NCBI RefSeq assembly: GCF_001612965.1
Contig: NZ_BDBL01000024.1
Location: forward strand, 62,001-126,000
Direction of reading: 5' to 3'
DNA from: Nocardia kruczakiae NBRC 101016
GTDB taxonomy: Bacteria > Actinomycetota > Actinomycetes > Mycobacteriales > Mycobacteriaceae
Length of the DNA stretch: 64,000 nt
Part shown: piece by piece, positions 11,188-20,395 of the stretch
How positions within the stretch are numbered: the first letter of the stretch is position 1
Layout of the letters: each line of letters opens with the position of its first letter
Position numbers and translations under genes: made by a program
The notes under the pieces: generated by a model
What the model saw: the letters and a program-made list of their open reading frames with translations, nothing else
Told to the model about the DNA's origin: nothing
Databases searched by the model: none

Positions 11188-12654
11188 TCAGATCCCCAGT
11201 ACGAGCTTCGCGGTCGTGAAGTAGATGATCAGCCCGGTCGCATCGACCAGCGTCGTCACCATGGGCGCGGAGATGACCGCCGGGTCGATGCGTAATTTCT
11301 TGGCCAGCAACGGCATCGTGCCGCCGATGGTCGCGGCCCAGCCACAGATGATCACCAGGGTGATGCCGACGACCAGTGCGATCTGCGCGCCGACGAACGC
11401 CGCGCCGATGACCATGCCGACCACCGCGAGCATCGAGCCCAGCACCAATCCGACCCGGCATTCGCGCCAGATGACCTTCAGCAGATCCGATACCCGCACC
11501 TCGCCGACGGCCAAGGCCCGCACGCACGAGGTCGCCGCCTGCGCACCGGCATTGCCGCCCGCGCCGATCAGCAGCGGAATGAACAGCGCCAGATTCGCGG
11601 CCTGGGCCAGCGTCGCCTCGAACGCGTCGGTGACCGTGACCGTCAGGGTGGCCGCGACCAGCAGCAACAGCAACCACATCGCGCGGTAGCGGGCCAGCTG
11701 GAATACACCGGCGGCCATATAGTGCCCGGACCAGGGGCTGGCACCGGCCTGCCGCGCCATATCCTCGCTGTCGGCGGCCTCGATGACCTCGACCGCGTCG
11801 TCGATGGTCAGCAGTCCGACCAGCCGATCCTCACTGTCGACGACCGGCAGGTTGATCAGGTTGGTCTCGCGCATGAGCCGCGCCGCCTTCTCCGCGGCAT
11901 CGGTCGCGCGGGCGAAAACCGGTGCGGTGACCACGAGTTCGGTCAGCATCGCGCCGGGATCGCTGAGGACCAGTTCACGCATCTCGACCACGCCGGTGAG
12001 CCGGCGACCGCCGTCCACCACCGGCAGCGTGTACACGGTCTCGGCATGGGTGCCCTTGGTGCGAACCACCCGCAGCGCCTGTTCGACGGTCAGATCACAG
12101 TGCAGCGCAACGACTTCCGGCGTCATATAGCGACCGACCGACCCCTCGGGGTAGCCGAGCAGCGCCGCGGTCATCCGCCGTTCGCGCGGACTCAGCCCGG
12201 CCAGCACCTTCTTCGCGACCGTCGCGGGAGCCTCGCGCAGCATCCGGGCCCGGTCGTCGGGATCCATGCCTTCGACCAGTTCCCGGAAGCTCTGATCGCG
12301 CATTCCGGACAGGATCTGCTGCTGGTCGACCGGCTCGAGCTCCTCGAACACCGCCAGCGCCCGGTCCTTGTCGAGCAGCCGGAACGCGATGCCGGCGTGC
12401 ACGGCGTCCATGCGCGCGAGTTCGTCGGCGATCCGATGCGGGGCGTGGTCGTCCAACCAGTTCAGCGCGGCGTCGACGCGGCGGTCGTCGATGAGGTCGC
12501 GAAGCGAGACGTGATCCGAATGCTGTTCGGCGACAGTCGTTTCGGCGGTGGCGGCACCGCAGACCGCCGAATCGGCCGGCACAGGGGTCGCCACGTGTCC
12601 GTCATCCGGGACATCAGGGCGTGCGGGCGCGGCAAAGAACAGATCGGTCGACAT
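11188..12654 (-). CDS. mgtE: magnesium transporter MgtE
   Basis: 488 aa from ATG 12654 (MSTDLFFAAPARPDVPDDGH). Domains in order: about 45 disordered residues, the MgtE N superhelical domain (to about 170), two CBS domains (about 175-300; MTPEVVALHCDLTVEQAL, LINLPVVDSEDRLVGLLTID), a connecting helix and a C-terminal five-helix channel domain with the family motifs PLLIGAGGNAGAQAATSCVR and GGTMPLLAKKL. Mg2+ binding between the N and CBS domains closes the pore when cell Mg2+ is high. The start chosen removes a 13-residue extension. About 360 bp of leader lie upstream. Confidence 0.95.
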   Translation of the reverse strand: MSTDLFFAAPARPDVPDDGHVATPVPADSAVCGAATAETTVAEQHSDHVSLRDLIDDRRVDAALNWLDDHAPHRIADELARMDAVHAGIAFRLLDKDRALAVFEELEPVDQQQILSGMRDQSFRELVEGMDPDDRARMLREAPATVAKKVLAGLSPRERRMTAALLGYPEGSVGRYMTPEVVALHCDLTVEQALRVVRTKGTHAETVYTLPVVDGGRRLTGVVEMRELVLSDPGAMLTELVVTAPVFARATDAAEKAARLMRETNLINLPVVDSEDRLVGLLTIDDAVEVIEAADSEDMARQAGASPWSGHYMAAGVFQLARYRAMWLLLLLVAATLTVTVTDAFEATLAQAANLALFIPLLIGAGGNAGAQAATSCVRALAVGEVRVSDLLKVIWRECRVGLVLGSMLAVVGMVIGAAFVGAQIALVVGITLVIICGWAATIGGTMPLLAKKLRIDPAVISAPMVTTLVDATGLIIYFTTAKLVLGI

Positions 12655-13015
12655 GACAGAACCTCGGCATACTGCGAGTGGGTACGGGGTCACGGATCAC
12701 ACCGCGAGGCACCGACCTCGCCACCGAAAGCTCTACCGGCAGAACAGGAGGACGGCGCCGCGCGGCCTTCGACTCGGGGGTTCGCTACGCACAGCCACCC
12801 ACCTCCTCATCGCCAGCACTTCACCGTCAGAGAATTTCGCGTCCGATGCCGATCGGCACCGCTGTGACCTGCACCATTGCCGGGCCGACGCGGGGGCGCA
12901 CAGCGCCCGCCTGCATGCTACTCCTCCGCACGCCCAACTACGAACCGAACGACACCGAGGTCCGGAAACGCCGACGGGCGCCCCGGCCGGAACCGGGGCG
13001 CCCGTGGCGCAATCC
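12655..13015 (-). other. mgtE 5' leader region with possible 25-aa upstream ORF
   Basis: No gene long enough to be convincing. On the mgtE strand there is a possible short ORF at complement 12733-12810 (ATG AGG AGG ... TAG, 25 aa, Arg-rich, with an EPPSRRP segment), then a small hairpin GCGAGG/CCTCGC (12704-12721), then mgtE 78 nt after the uORF stop. I looked for the M-box magnesium riboswitch core and do not see it. The right end carries the nrdE terminator. Confidence 0.4.
12976..13003 (-). terminator. hairpin terminator after nrdE
   Basis: Perfect 11-bp stem GGGCGCCCCGG / CCGGGGCGCCC with a 6-nt loop, 13 nt past the nrdE stop. Confidence 0.8.
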
Positions 13016-15199
13016 TCACAACATACAGCTGACGCAGCCCTCCACTTCCGTACCCTCCAAAGCCATTTGGCGGATGCGGATGTAGTACAGGGTCTTGATT
13101 CCCTTGCGCCAGGCGTAGATCTGGGCCTTGTTGACGTCGCGGGTGGTGGCGCTGTCCTTGAAGAACAGGGTCAGCGAGAGGCCCTGGTCCACATGCTGGG
13201 TGGCGGCGGCGTAGGTGTCGATGATCTTCTCGTAGCCGATGTCGTAGGCGTCGGCGAAGTAGTCGAGATTGTCGTTGGTCAGGTAGGGGGCCGGGTAGTA
13301 GACGCGGCCGATCTTGCCTTCCTTGCGGATCTCGATCTTCGACGCCACCGGGTGAATCGAGCTGGTGGAGTGGTTGATGTAGGAGATCGATCCGGTCGGC
13401 GGCACCGCCTGCAGGTTCTGGTTGTAGATGCCGTGCTCCATGACCGAGGCCTTCAGCTCGCGCCAGTCCTCCTGGGTCGGAATGTGCACGCCCGCCTCGG
13501 CGAAGATCTCCCGCACGCGGTCGGTCTTCGGCTCCCATGCCTGTTCGGTGTACTTGTCGAAATATTCGCCGCTGGCGTACTTCGATTCCGGGAAACCGCC
13601 GAAGGCCGTGCCGCGCTCGATGGCGAGCTTGTTGGACGCCCGCACCGCGTGGTAGGCGACGGTGTAGAAGTAGATGTTGGTGAAATCCACACCTTCTTCG
13701 GATCCGTAGTGGACCCGCTCGCGCGCCAGATACCCGTGCAGGTTCATCTGGCCCAGCCCGATCGCGTGGGATTCGTTGTTGCCCTGTTCGATCGAGGGCA
13801 CCGAATAGATGTGGGTCTGATCCGAGACCGCGGTCAGCGCCCGGATCGCGACCTCGATGGTCTGCCCGAAATCCGGTGAGTCCATGGCCTTGGCGATATT
13901 GAGCGAGCCCAGGTTGCAGGAGATGTCCTTGCCGACCTTCGCGTAGGACAGGTCGTCGTTGAACACCGACGGCGTGGAGACCTGCAGGATCTCCGAGCAC
14001 AGGTTGGAGTGGGTGATCTTGCCCTTGATCGGGTTGGCCCGGTTCACCGTGTCCTCGAACATGATGTAGGGGTAGCCGGATTCGAACTGCAGTTCGGCGA
14101 TGGTCTGGAAGAACTCGCGGGCGTTGATCTTCGACTTGCGGATGCGCTTGTCGTCGACCATCTCGTAGTACTTCTCGGTGACGTCGATATCGGCGAACGG
14201 CACACCGTAGATGCGCTCGACGTCGTAGGGCGAGAACAGGTACATGTCCTCGTTCTTCTTCGCCAGCTCGAAGGTGATGTCGGGAATCACCACACCCAGC
14301 GAGAGCGTCTTGATGCGGATCTTCTCGTCCGCGTTCTCTCGCTTGGTGTCGAGGAAGCGGTAGATGTCGGGGTGGTGCGCGTGCAGGTACACCGCACCCG
14401 CACCCTGGCGCGCGCCGAGCTGATTGGCGTAGGAGAAGGAGTCCTCGAGCAGCTTCATGATGGGGATGACGCCGGAGGACTGGTTCTCGATCTTCTTGAT
14501 CGGCGCGCCGTGCTCGCGAATGTTGCTCAGCAGCAACGCGACTCCGCCGCCGCGCTTGGACAGCTGCAGCGCCGAGTTGATGGAGCGCCCGATGGACTCC
14601 ATGTTGTCCTCGATGCGCAGCAGGAAGCACGAGACCGGTTCGCCGCGCTGCTTCTTGCCCGAGTTCAGGAACGTCGGCGTGGCCGGCTGGAAGCGGCCGT
14701 CGATGATCTCCTCGACGAGCTGCCGGGCGAGGATCTCGTCACCGGCGGCCAGGGTCAGCGCGACCATGCAGACCCGGTCCTCGAACCGCTCCAGATAGCG
14801 CTTCCCGTCGAAGGTCTTCAGCGTGTAGGACGTGTAGTACTTGAAGGCGCCGAGGAAGGTCGGGAACCGGAACTTCTTGGCGTAGGCCTGCTGGAACAGC
14901 TTCTTGACGAAGGCCCGGCTGTACTGGTCGAGCACCTCGGGCTCGTAGTAGTTCTCCTCCACGAGGTAGTCGAGCTTCTCGTCGAGGTTGTGGAAGAAGA
15001 CGGTGTTCTGGTTGACGTGCTGCAGGAAGTACTGCCGAGCGGCGGCGACATCCTTGTCGAACTGGATCTCACCGTTGGGTCCGTACAGATTCAGCATCGC
15101 GTTGAGCGCGTGGTAGTCCAAGCCCTCGGTCGAGGTCTCGGTGCTGACCGGGCGCTCTAGGCGGGCCGTCTTTCCGGCCGGTGCTGTTGTCGTTGCCAA
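13016..15199 (-). CDS. nrdE: class Ib ribonucleotide reductase alpha subunit NrdE
   Basis: 727 aa from TTG 15199. The conserved body starts at [20 protein letters not shown]. Active-site features: EPVSCFLLR (Cys of the redox pair), [11 protein letters not shown] (Asn, radical Cys, Glu), [10 protein letters not shown] (second Cys of the pair) and the C-terminal CVSCML redox tail re-reduced by NrdH. It reduces ribonucleoside diphosphates with NrdF. No in-frame ATG or GTG fits; TTG gives the mycobacterial length and overlaps the end of nrdI by 43 nt, with GAGAGGG about 14 nt upstream. Last gene of nrdHIE. Confidence 0.95.
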   Translation of the reverse strand: MATTTAPAGKTARLERPVSTETSTEGLDYHALNAMLNLYGPNGEIQFDKDVAAARQYFLQHVNQNTVFFHNLDEKLDYLVEENYYEPEVLDQYSRAFVKKLFQQAYAKKFRFPTFLGAFKYYTSYTLKTFDGKRYLERFEDRVCMVALTLAAGDEILARQLVEEIIDGRFQPATPTFLNSGKKQRGEPVSCFLLRIEDNMESIGRSINSALQLSKRGGGVALLLSNIREHGAPIKKIENQSSGVIPIMKLLEDSFSYANQLGARQGAGAVYLHAHHPDIYRFLDTKRENADEKIRIKTLSLGVVIPDITFELAKKNEDMYLFSPYDVERIYGVPFADIDVTEKYYEMVDDKRIRKSKINAREFFQTIAELQFESGYPYIMFEDTVNRANPIKGKITHSNLCSEILQVSTPSVFNDDLSYAKVGKDISCNLGSLNIAKAMDSPDFGQTIEVAIRALTAVSDQTHIYSVPSIEQGNNESHAIGLGQMNLHGYLARERVHYGSEEGVDFTNIYFYTVAYHAVRASNKLAIERGTAFGGFPESKYASGEYFDKYTEQAWEPKTDRVREIFAEAGVHIPTQEDWRELKASVMEHGIYNQNLQAVPPTGSISYINHSTSSIHPVASKIEIRKEGKIGRVYYPAPYLTNDNLDYFADAYDIGYEKIIDTYAAATQHVDQGLSLTLFFKDSATTRDVNKAQIYAWRKGIKTLYYIRIRQMALEGTEVEGCVSCML

Positions 15200-15660
15200 A
15201 ACAATCCCAATCCCTCTCGGACGCGCTCGACGTCCTCGGCGGTTCCCATCAGTTCGAAGCGATACAGGTACGGCACCCCGCATTTGCGCGAGATGACCTC
15301 TCCCGCATAGCAATACGTATCGCCGAAGTTCGTGTTGCCGGCCGCGATCACCCCGCGCAACAGCGCACGATTATGCGGATCGTTGAGGAACTTCGCCACC
15401 TGTCTGGGCACGAATTCCTTGTCCGAACGACCGGCTGCCCCCTCGCCGCGCTGCGCGTCGAACACGTGCCGGCCGCCACCGTAGGTGGGGCAGATCAGCA
15501 CATACGGCGTGTCGACGCGCAGCGAATCGGCGGTGTGGAGCGGAATGCGAACGGCCGGCAAACCCAGCCGTTCGACGAAGCGGTGCGTGTTCTCCGACGC
15601 GCTCGAGAAGTAGACCAGAGCGGGTGTCGATTGGGTCCCTTCCCCGGACAACCCAGCCAT
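15157..15660 (-). CDS. nrdI: flavodoxin-like NrdI
   Basis: 167 aa. Flavodoxin-like FMN site: [23 protein letters not shown], and [18 protein letters not shown], the characteristic NrdI segment. It supplies oxidant for assembly of the Mn/Fe tyrosyl-radical cofactor of NrdF. RBS GGGGAG precedes ATG 15660. It lies between nrdH (43-bp gap) and nrdE (overlap). Confidence 0.96.
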   Translation of the reverse strand: MAGLSGEGTQSTPALVYFSSASENTHRFVERLGLPAVRIPLHTADSLRVDTPYVLICPTYGGGRHVFDAQRGEGAAGRSDKEFVPRQVAKFLNDPHNRALLRGVIAAGNTNFGDTYCYAGEVISRKCGVPYLYRFELMGTAEDVERVREGLGLFWQRQQHRPERRPA

Positions 15661-15703
15661 CCCGCTCCCCTTCCCACGTCGGACGAACGGCGACCGAAGC
15701 GGA

Positions 15704-15937
15704 TCAGGCCGCGGCGGTCACCAGGGACTTGATGCGGTCCGGACGGAAACCGGACCAGTGCTCGTCGCCGGCGACGACGACGGGGGCCTGCAGATAACCC
15801 AGCGCCATCACGTAGTCGCGGGCCTCGGGGTTCTCGGAGATATCCACGACCTCGTACTCCACACCGGCCTTGTCGAGCGCGCGGTAGGTGGCGTTGCACT
15901 GGACACAAGCGGGCTTGGTGTAGACCGTGATACTCAT
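15704..15937 (-). CDS. nrdH: glutaredoxin-like NrdH redoxin
   Basis: 77 aa, glutaredoxin fold with thioredoxin-like reduction. The redox motif CVQC is at residues 11-14 ([20 protein letters not shown]), and the family signature SGFRPDRI is at the C-terminal end. It reduces the NrdE C-terminal cysteines, itself reduced by thioredoxin reductase. First gene of nrdHIE; good RBS (GGAGAGAGGG). A long 5' region with NrdR boxes precedes it. Confidence 0.97.
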   Translation of the reverse strand: MSITVYTKPACVQCNATYRALDKAGVEYEVVDISENPEARDYVMALGYLQAPVVVAGDEHWSGFRPDRIKSLVTAAA

Positions 15938-16416
15938 GGGTGACCCTCTCTCCTTGCCTTATCCGATGCAGCCTTGAATCGGTACGCCATCTGCTGTGAG
16001 CATCCGTACTGAGCACGATCCATCCGGTACTGCGCAAACCTCTGGAAGTAGGGACACCCCCGGCGATCACACGGTGATGATCGGCTCGGAGTTCGTCTCT
16101 CCTTCCAGCGCTCAAGACACTACACCTAGTGGCCGACAGATTCCTACGACACGACATGTTGCGAACCACAAAGATGAAATTCGACGTCCGTAAGTACCAG
16201 GACAGTCGATTCGCAACCCGACACGACAGTGGCGCAGATCACGATTTCATGTCCAGCTCTTTCTCAGCAAACCCACTGCCATCTTTGGTCACATCGGTCA
16301 CGCCGACCTCAACATGCCCACTGCGACACACCCGGAACAGCCGAGTGCCGCGCCCGTTCCGGAGAACGAACGCGGCACCCTGCCATGCTTCTTCGGCGTG
16401 TCGGCGCCGGACCGGA
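15938..16416. other. 479-bp region between nrdH and rpmJ
   Basis: No coding region I can support. It contains the nrdHIE control region with NrdR-type boxes at 16117-16132 and 16149-16164, about 180-230 bp before nrdH, implying a long 5' leader or a second promoter. The stretch 16140-16320 is visibly less GC-rich than the genes around it. Confidence 0.7.
16117..16164 (-). promoter_or_regulatory. paired NrdR-type boxes upstream of nrdHIE
   Basis: Box 1 at 16117-16132 (ACACTACACCTAGTGG) is nearly identical to box 1 of nrdF. A weaker box at 16149-16164 (ACACGACATGTTGCGA) matches it at 10 of 16 positions and starts exactly 32 bp away, the usual three-turn spacing of NrdR boxes. Confidence 0.75.
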
Positions 16417-16539
16417 TCAGCCCTGGCGAGCCTTGAACCGCGGCTCCTTCTTGTTGATCACATAGGTCTTGCCACGGCGCCGCACCACCTGGGCGCCCGG
16501 CTTGTCCTTCAGCGAACGCAGCGAGTTCCGCACCTTCAT
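16417..16539 (-). CDS. rpmJ: 50S ribosomal protein L36, zinc-free (C-minus) paralogue
   Basis: 40 aa: starts [20 protein letters not shown] and ends [14 protein letters not shown]. This is the L36 family, but the Cys/His zinc ribbon of standard L36 is missing, so it is the alternative form that can replace the zinc-containing protein. AGGAGG lies 5 nt before ATG 16539. A Zur-type palindrome (16553-16567) sits between the -10 element and the RBS, so it should be made only under zinc starvation. It is a monocistronic gene between the nrd operon and the FMN reductase. Confidence 0.95.
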   Translation of the reverse strand: MKVRNSLRSLKDKPGAQVVRRRGKTYVINKKEPRFKARQG

Positions 16540-16552
16540 GACGACCTCCTAT

Positions 16553-16574
16553 TGGAAATGGTTTTCATATCCTA
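16553..16574 (-). promoter_or_regulatory. Zur box and -10 element of rpmJ
   Basis: TGGAAATGGTTTTCA at 16553-16567 matches the actinobacterial Zur palindrome (TGAAAATSRTTTTCA) at 13 of 15 positions. On the rpmJ strand a TAGGAT -10-like hexamer (complement 16569-16574) lies immediately upstream, so bound Zur would cover the transcription start. Confidence 0.85.
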
Positions 16575-16645
16575 TAGAGCCGGGTGCCGCGGCCGTTAGG
16601 ACGCCCGTCACGTCGAGCCCGACCGATGACCGCCCCAACGCCACA

Positions 16646-16675
16646 GAGGGGCCGCACCGTCGGGTGCGACCCCTC
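16646..16675 (-). terminator. hairpin after FMN reductase gene
   Basis: GAGGGG (16646-16651) pairs with CCCCTC (16670-16675), and inside it GCACC pairs with GGTGC, 30 nt past the stop at 16705. Likely terminator. Confidence 0.6.
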
Positions 16676-16704
16676 GAAAGCTCGAGCCGGATACCGTCTC
16701 ACAC

Positions 16705-17268
16705 TCAGGCGTTGACCGATTCCCGCGCGGCAACCAGTTCGGTGATCGCGGCGGCGAGCTGGGTCAGAGCCTCCGCGTCCTCGCGCGGATGGGCCTCGCC
16801 GAAGCGCTGGCCGATGGTGCCGAAGTGCAGGTGCGCGCTCTCCACGACGGTGCCGCCGGCCACGCCGACCGCCTTCACCGTGTCACCGTGCGCCCACTTC
16901 GCGGCGTTCTGGCTGATCGAGGCGCTGATCACGGCGACCGGCTTGGCCTTGATCGAACCCGCGCCGTAGGGACGCGAGGCCCAGTCGATGGCGTTCTTGA
17001 GCACGGCCGGGATGGTGCCGTTGTATTCGGGGACGAACAGCACCAGCGCGTCGGCGGCGGCGACGGCGTCACGCAGCGCCTGCGCCGGCGCGGGCACCTG
17101 ACCCGGTACGTCGATGTCCTCGTTGTAGAAAGGAATATTCCCGAGACCGTCGTAGATATCGACCTCGACACCTTCCGGTGCGGTCTGGGCGGCGGCCTCG
17201 GCCAGCTGCCGGTTGATCGAACCGGCACGCAAGCTGCCGACGAGAGCCAGAATGCGAGTCTGTGACAT
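16705..17268 (-). CDS. NADPH-dependent FMN reductase (flavodoxin-like)
   Basis: 187 aa from ATG 17268 (AAGGAG 5 nt upstream). Flavodoxin-like fold: ILALVGSLRAGSINRQLAEA is the GSLR.GS.N phosphate-binding loop, and VLFVPEYNGTIPAVLKNAID is the conserved PEYN..IP..LKNA segment for the isoalloxazine ring. Such enzymes reduce FMN or quinones/azo dyes with NADPH. It is divergent from a TetR regulator with a 101-bp gap that contains a palindrome, so it is the probable target. Confidence 0.9.
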   Translation of the reverse strand: MSQTRILALVGSLRAGSINRQLAEAAAQTAPEGVEVDIYDGLGNIPFYNEDIDVPGQVPAPAQALRDAVAAADALVLFVPEYNGTIPAVLKNAIDWASRPYGAGSIKAKPVAVISASISQNAAKWAHGDTVKAVGVAGGTVVESAHLHFGTIGQRFGEAHPREDAEALTQLAAAITELVAARESVNA

Positions 17269-17301
17269 GATCACTCCTTGTGCGGTGGGGCGGCGGTGGC
17301 T

Positions 17302-17343
17302 TCCGCTTTCACGACACGTTAACCGGACTACGGTCCGCTTTCA
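17302..17343. promoter_or_regulatory. operator-like palindrome and direct repeats
   Basis: CGGACTACGGTCCG at 17324-17337 is an inverted repeat (CGGAC/GTCCG, 4-bp spacer). TCCGCTTTCA occurs twice, at 17302-17311 and 17334-17343 (32 bp apart). Both lie in the gap between the divergent FMN reductase and TetR genes, so they are a likely TetR site. Confidence 0.65.
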
Positions 17344-17369
17344 TTCCCGGGTCATGGGGTAACCGAACT

Positions 17370-18104
17370 GTGAACTGCGACACTCCGGATTCGCCGCCGT
17401 CGAATTCGTCCCATTCATCCGATCCGCCCGCCTCGGATCCGGTTTTCGCCGCCGTGCCGCGTCCCGGCACACTGCCGCTGGAGGCCGTGGCCATCGAACT
17501 GCCGCCGTCCTCGATCACCACCGCGCTGCCGGTGGCCGAGCACTCCGAACGCAGCGATGCCGTACGCAACCGGCAACTGCTGCTCGACGCCGCCGAGGAA
17601 CTGGTCCGCGAATTCGGCGCGGACGGCGTCACGATGGACGCGGTCGCGAAACGCGCGGGCGTCGGCAAGGGCACCGTGTTCCGGCGATTCGGCAATCGCT
17701 CCGGTCTCATGCTGGCGCTGCTCGACCAGTCCGAGCAGAAACTGCAGGCGGGGTTCATGTTCGGGCCGCCTCCGCTGGGACCGGGCGCCCCGCCGCTGCA
17801 GCGGCTGATCGCCTACGGACGCGCCCGTCTGGCCGGGATCGAGGTGGAGGGCGAAATGCGCCGCGCAGCGGACGAATCCGGCCGCTACGCCAGCGCGCCG
17901 TACAACATCTCGAAAACCCATGTCTCGCTGCTGCTTCGGCAGCTCGAGGTGGGCGGCGATATCGCGCTGACGGCCGACACACTGCTGGCCATCCTCGACG
18001 CCGGCCTGGTGCTCCATCAACTGCGGGTCCTGGGTTATCGTCCCGAACAGATCGCCGACCACTGGGAAAACGTGGTGCGCGCACTCGTGGCGCCCGCCCA
18101 GTAG
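17370..18104 (+). CDS. TetR family transcriptional regulator
   Basis: 244 aa from GTG 17370. Residues 1-65 are a Pro/Ser-rich tail. The HTH is RNRQLLLDAAEELVREFGAD followed by GVTMDAVAKRAGVGKGTVFR and RFGNRSGLM, then an all-helical ligand/dimer domain. The frame is open 30 codons upstream, but that would run through the operator region. It is divergent to the FMN reductase and ends 10 bp before nadE, so it may be co-transcribed with nadE. The inducer is unknown. Confidence 0.85.
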   Translation: MNCDTPDSPPSNSSHSSDPPASDPVFAAVPRPGTLPLEAVAIELPPSSITTALPVAEHSERSDAVRNRQLLLDAAEELVREFGADGVTMDAVAKRAGVGKGTVFRRFGNRSGLMLALLDQSEQKLQAGFMFGPPPLGPGAPPLQRLIAYGRARLAGIEVEGEMRRAADESGRYASAPYNISKTHVSLLLRQLEVGGDIALTADTLLAILDAGLVLHQLRVLGYRPEQIADHWENVVRALVAPAQ

Positions 18105-18113
18105 AGTGGCCCC

Positions 18114-18959
18114 ATGGGGAACCTGCGCGAACAGATCATCGCCGAATTGGGTGTCGCGGCCGGGATCGAGCCGAAGGTCGAGGTGCGACGCCGCGTCGAA
18201 TTCCTGGCCGACTATCTGAGTTCCACGCCGGCAACGGGTTTCGTGCTCGGCATCAGCGGTGGTCAGGACAGCACGCTGACCGGCAAACTGTGCCAGCTCG
18301 CCGCCGAGGAGCTGCGGTCCCGTGGCCGAGATGCCACATTCGTCGCGGTCCGGCTCCCCTACGGCACCCAGGCCGATGCCGAGGATGCCGAGGTGGCACT
18401 GGATTTCATCCGACCCGACCGCTCGGTCGAGGTCAATGTGAAACCGGGCGCCGACGCGGTGGCGGCCGCCACCGCCGAGGGTGTGCGCGAGCTGCTCGGC
18501 GAACAGGCCCAGTTGCGCGATTTCGTCCGCGGCAATATCAAGGCCCGCGAGCGCATGGTGATCCAGTACGCGGTTGCCGGACAGCTGAATCTACTGGTCG
18601 TGGGCACCGACCATGCCGCCGAAGCGGTGACGGGATTCTTCACCAAGTACGGCGACGGCGGCGTCGACATCACTCCGCTGACCGGCCTGACCAAGCGGCA
18701 GGGAGCGGCGCTGCTGCAGGAGCTGGGCGCGCCGCCGCGGCTGTGGCAGAAGGTCCCCACAGCCGACCTCGAAGACGACCGCCCGGCCCTGCCGGACGAA
18801 GAGGCGCTGGGCCTGAAATACAGCCAGATCGACGACTACCTCGAGGGTAAGGACGTCTCACCGGAGGTCGCCGAGCGCGTCGAGGAGATCTACCGCAACA
18901 CCAGGCACAAGCGCACCGTTCCGGTGTCGCCGCTGGACACGTGGTGGAAAGAGAGCTGA
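18114..18959 (+). CDS. nadE: NH3-dependent NAD+ synthetase
   Basis: 281 aa, the size of the short, ammonia-using NadE rather than the roughly 680-aa glutamine-dependent enzyme of mycobacteria. The N-type ATP pyrophosphatase P-loop SGGQDS is at 48-53, followed by [16 protein letters not shown] and [20 protein letters not shown] (deamido-NAD and Mg binding). It amidates deamido-NAD+ to NAD+ using ATP and NH3 in the cytoplasm. It starts 10 bp after the TetR gene and converges on moaD (8-bp gap). Confidence 0.95.
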   Translation: MGNLREQIIAELGVAAGIEPKVEVRRRVEFLADYLSSTPATGFVLGISGGQDSTLTGKLCQLAAEELRSRGRDATFVAVRLPYGTQADAEDAEVALDFIRPDRSVEVNVKPGADAVAAATAEGVRELLGEQAQLRDFVRGNIKARERMVIQYAVAGQLNLLVVGTDHAAEAVTGFFTKYGDGGVDITPLTGLTKRQGAALLQELGAPPRLWQKVPTADLEDDRPALPDEEALGLKYSQIDDYLEGKDVSPEVAERVEEIYRNTRHKRTVPVSPLDTWWKES

Positions 18960-18967
18960 TCCGCCCG

Positions 18968-19210
18968 TCAGCCGCCCGCGAACGGTGGTAGTACATCGAC
19001 GCGGGCGGTCAGGCGCGTGTTGTCGTCGCGGGTGAGTTCCTCGCCGACGAGGTACGCGCAGACCTTCAGCATCGGATCCAGGTCGGCGCCGTAGGCCGAG
19101 CGCAATGCGGAGCGCAGATCACCGACCGTTGCCGACTCGGGCAGGTCGAGATGTTCGCTGGATTTGCCGACCGCGTCGGCGATCGCGGCGAAATATCTGA
19201 CCTCAACCAC
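18968..19210 (-). CDS. moaD: molybdopterin synthase small subunit MoaD
   Basis: 80 aa beta-grasp protein ([20 protein letters not shown]) ending in DVLPPFAGG; the C-terminal Gly-Gly is thiocarboxylated and donates sulfur to cPMP. The start is GTG 19210, inside the last codons of moaA (8-bp overlap), so the pair is translationally coupled. Works with MoaE, encoded at 22932. Confidence 0.93.
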   Translation of the reverse strand: MVEVRYFAAIADAVGKSSEHLDLPESATVGDLRSALRSAYGADLDPMLKVCAYLVGEELTRDDNTRLTARVDVLPPFAGG

Positions 19211-20261
19211 CGATGGCTCCCATCGTTCGTTCCGGGGGAACGAAATCGGCGGCGTCGATGCCGTGCCCGGCCCATTTGTTCCACATCGCGCCGCGCCACA
19301 GCCGCGCCAGTTCGTCGTCGCTCGCGCCGGCGCGCAGCAGTGAACGCAGATCATATTCCTGGTCGCTGAACAGGCAGGATCGGATCATGCCGTCGGCGGT
19401 CAGGCGGGTGCGGTCGCAGTCGCCGCAGAATCGGCGGGTGACCGAGGCGATGATGCCGACGGTGGCCGGACCGCCGTCCACCAGCCAGGTCTCCGCCGGG
19501 GCGGACGGGTCGGCGCGCCCGGCCTCGGTGAGGGTGAAGGCCGTGCCGAGAACGTCGAGCAGTTCGGCCGCGGTGACCATGTTGGTCCGCGCCCATTCGT
19601 GATCGGCGTCGAGCGGCATCTCCTCGATGAAGCGCAGTTCGCATCCCTCGTTCAGACACCACCGCAGCAGATCGACCGCACCCGAAAGGGTTTCGCGCAT
19701 CAGGACGGCATTGACCTTGACCGGGTAGAGCCCGGCGGCATGGGCGGCGCGGATGCCGGTCAGCACCGAACCGAGCCGATCCCGGCGGGTGAGCCGGGCG
19801 AATCCGGCGGGGTCGACGGTATCGAGGGAGATGTTGACCCGGCCGAGTCCCGCGGCCGCCAGCGCGCGAGCGCGATGTTCCAGCCCGACGCCGTTACTGG
19901 TCATGGCCAGCGGTGTGTCGGGAACGGCGGCATGACATCCGGCGATGATCTGCTCGAGATCGCGCCGCATCAGCGGCTCGCCGCCGGTGAAGCGCACCTC
20001 GCGGACACCCAGCCGCCGCACCGCGAGTTCCACCAGACGCACGATCTCCGTGGCCGAGAGCAATTCGTCGGCCGGAATGGCCGGCAGCCCCTCCTCCGGC
20101 ATGCAGTACGTGCAACGCAACGAGCACTTTTCGGTGATCGATACGCGCAGATCCCGGGCTGTACGCCCGAATCTGTCGACGAGCAGGTCCGTGTCGGGCC
20201 GTCCGTCCAGCGAGGGCCGCCCGCCCCGGACGGCGGGAATCCCCATGAGAACGACGGTCAC
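19203..20261 (-). CDS. moaA: GTP 3',8-cyclase MoaA
   Basis: 352 aa radical SAM enzyme for the first step of molybdopterin synthesis (GTP to 3',8-cH2GTP). N-terminal SAM cluster Cys46-x3-Cys50-x2-Cys53 (CSLRCTYC), FTGGEPLMR for SAM, C-terminal substrate cluster Cys279, Cys282, Cys296 ([19 protein letters not shown]), and the GG tail needed for activity. Co-transcribed with moaD and divergent from moeA across about 200 bp. Confidence 0.96.
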   Translation of the reverse strand: MTVVLMGIPAVRGGRPSLDGRPDTDLLVDRFGRTARDLRVSITEKCSLRCTYCMPEEGLPAIPADELLSATEIVRLVELAVRRLGVREVRFTGGEPLMRRDLEQIIAGCHAAVPDTPLAMTSNGVGLEHRARALAAAGLGRVNISLDTVDPAGFARLTRRDRLGSVLTGIRAAHAAGLYPVKVNAVLMRETLSGAVDLLRWCLNEGCELRFIEEMPLDADHEWARTNMVTAAELLDVLGTAFTLTEAGRADPSAPAETWLVDGGPATVGIIASVTRRFCGDCDRTRLTADGMIRSCLFSDQEYDLRSLLRAGASDDELARLWRGAMWNKWAGHGIDAADFVPPERTMGAIGG

Positions 20262-20395
20262 TCCTCCATTATGCGGGCCACCCCCACCTCACGTCCCGCA
20301 AGTCACCACCTGTGAGGTAGCCGAGCACCCCGGAGCAAGCGAACGCGGAGGCCGATCACCCGATCCGCACCCACCCGCAGGGGTGAACCGCCGAC

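Noticed and set aside
12655-12975. M-box magnesium riboswitch upstream of mgtE
   Set aside because: I could not find the conserved core of the M-box in the mgtE-strand sequence.
16129-16599. Plus-strand ORFs of 78-156 codons in the nrdH-rpmJ gap
   Set aside because: They run antisense through the clear rpmJ gene and the NrdR and Zur sites, with no RBS or domain.
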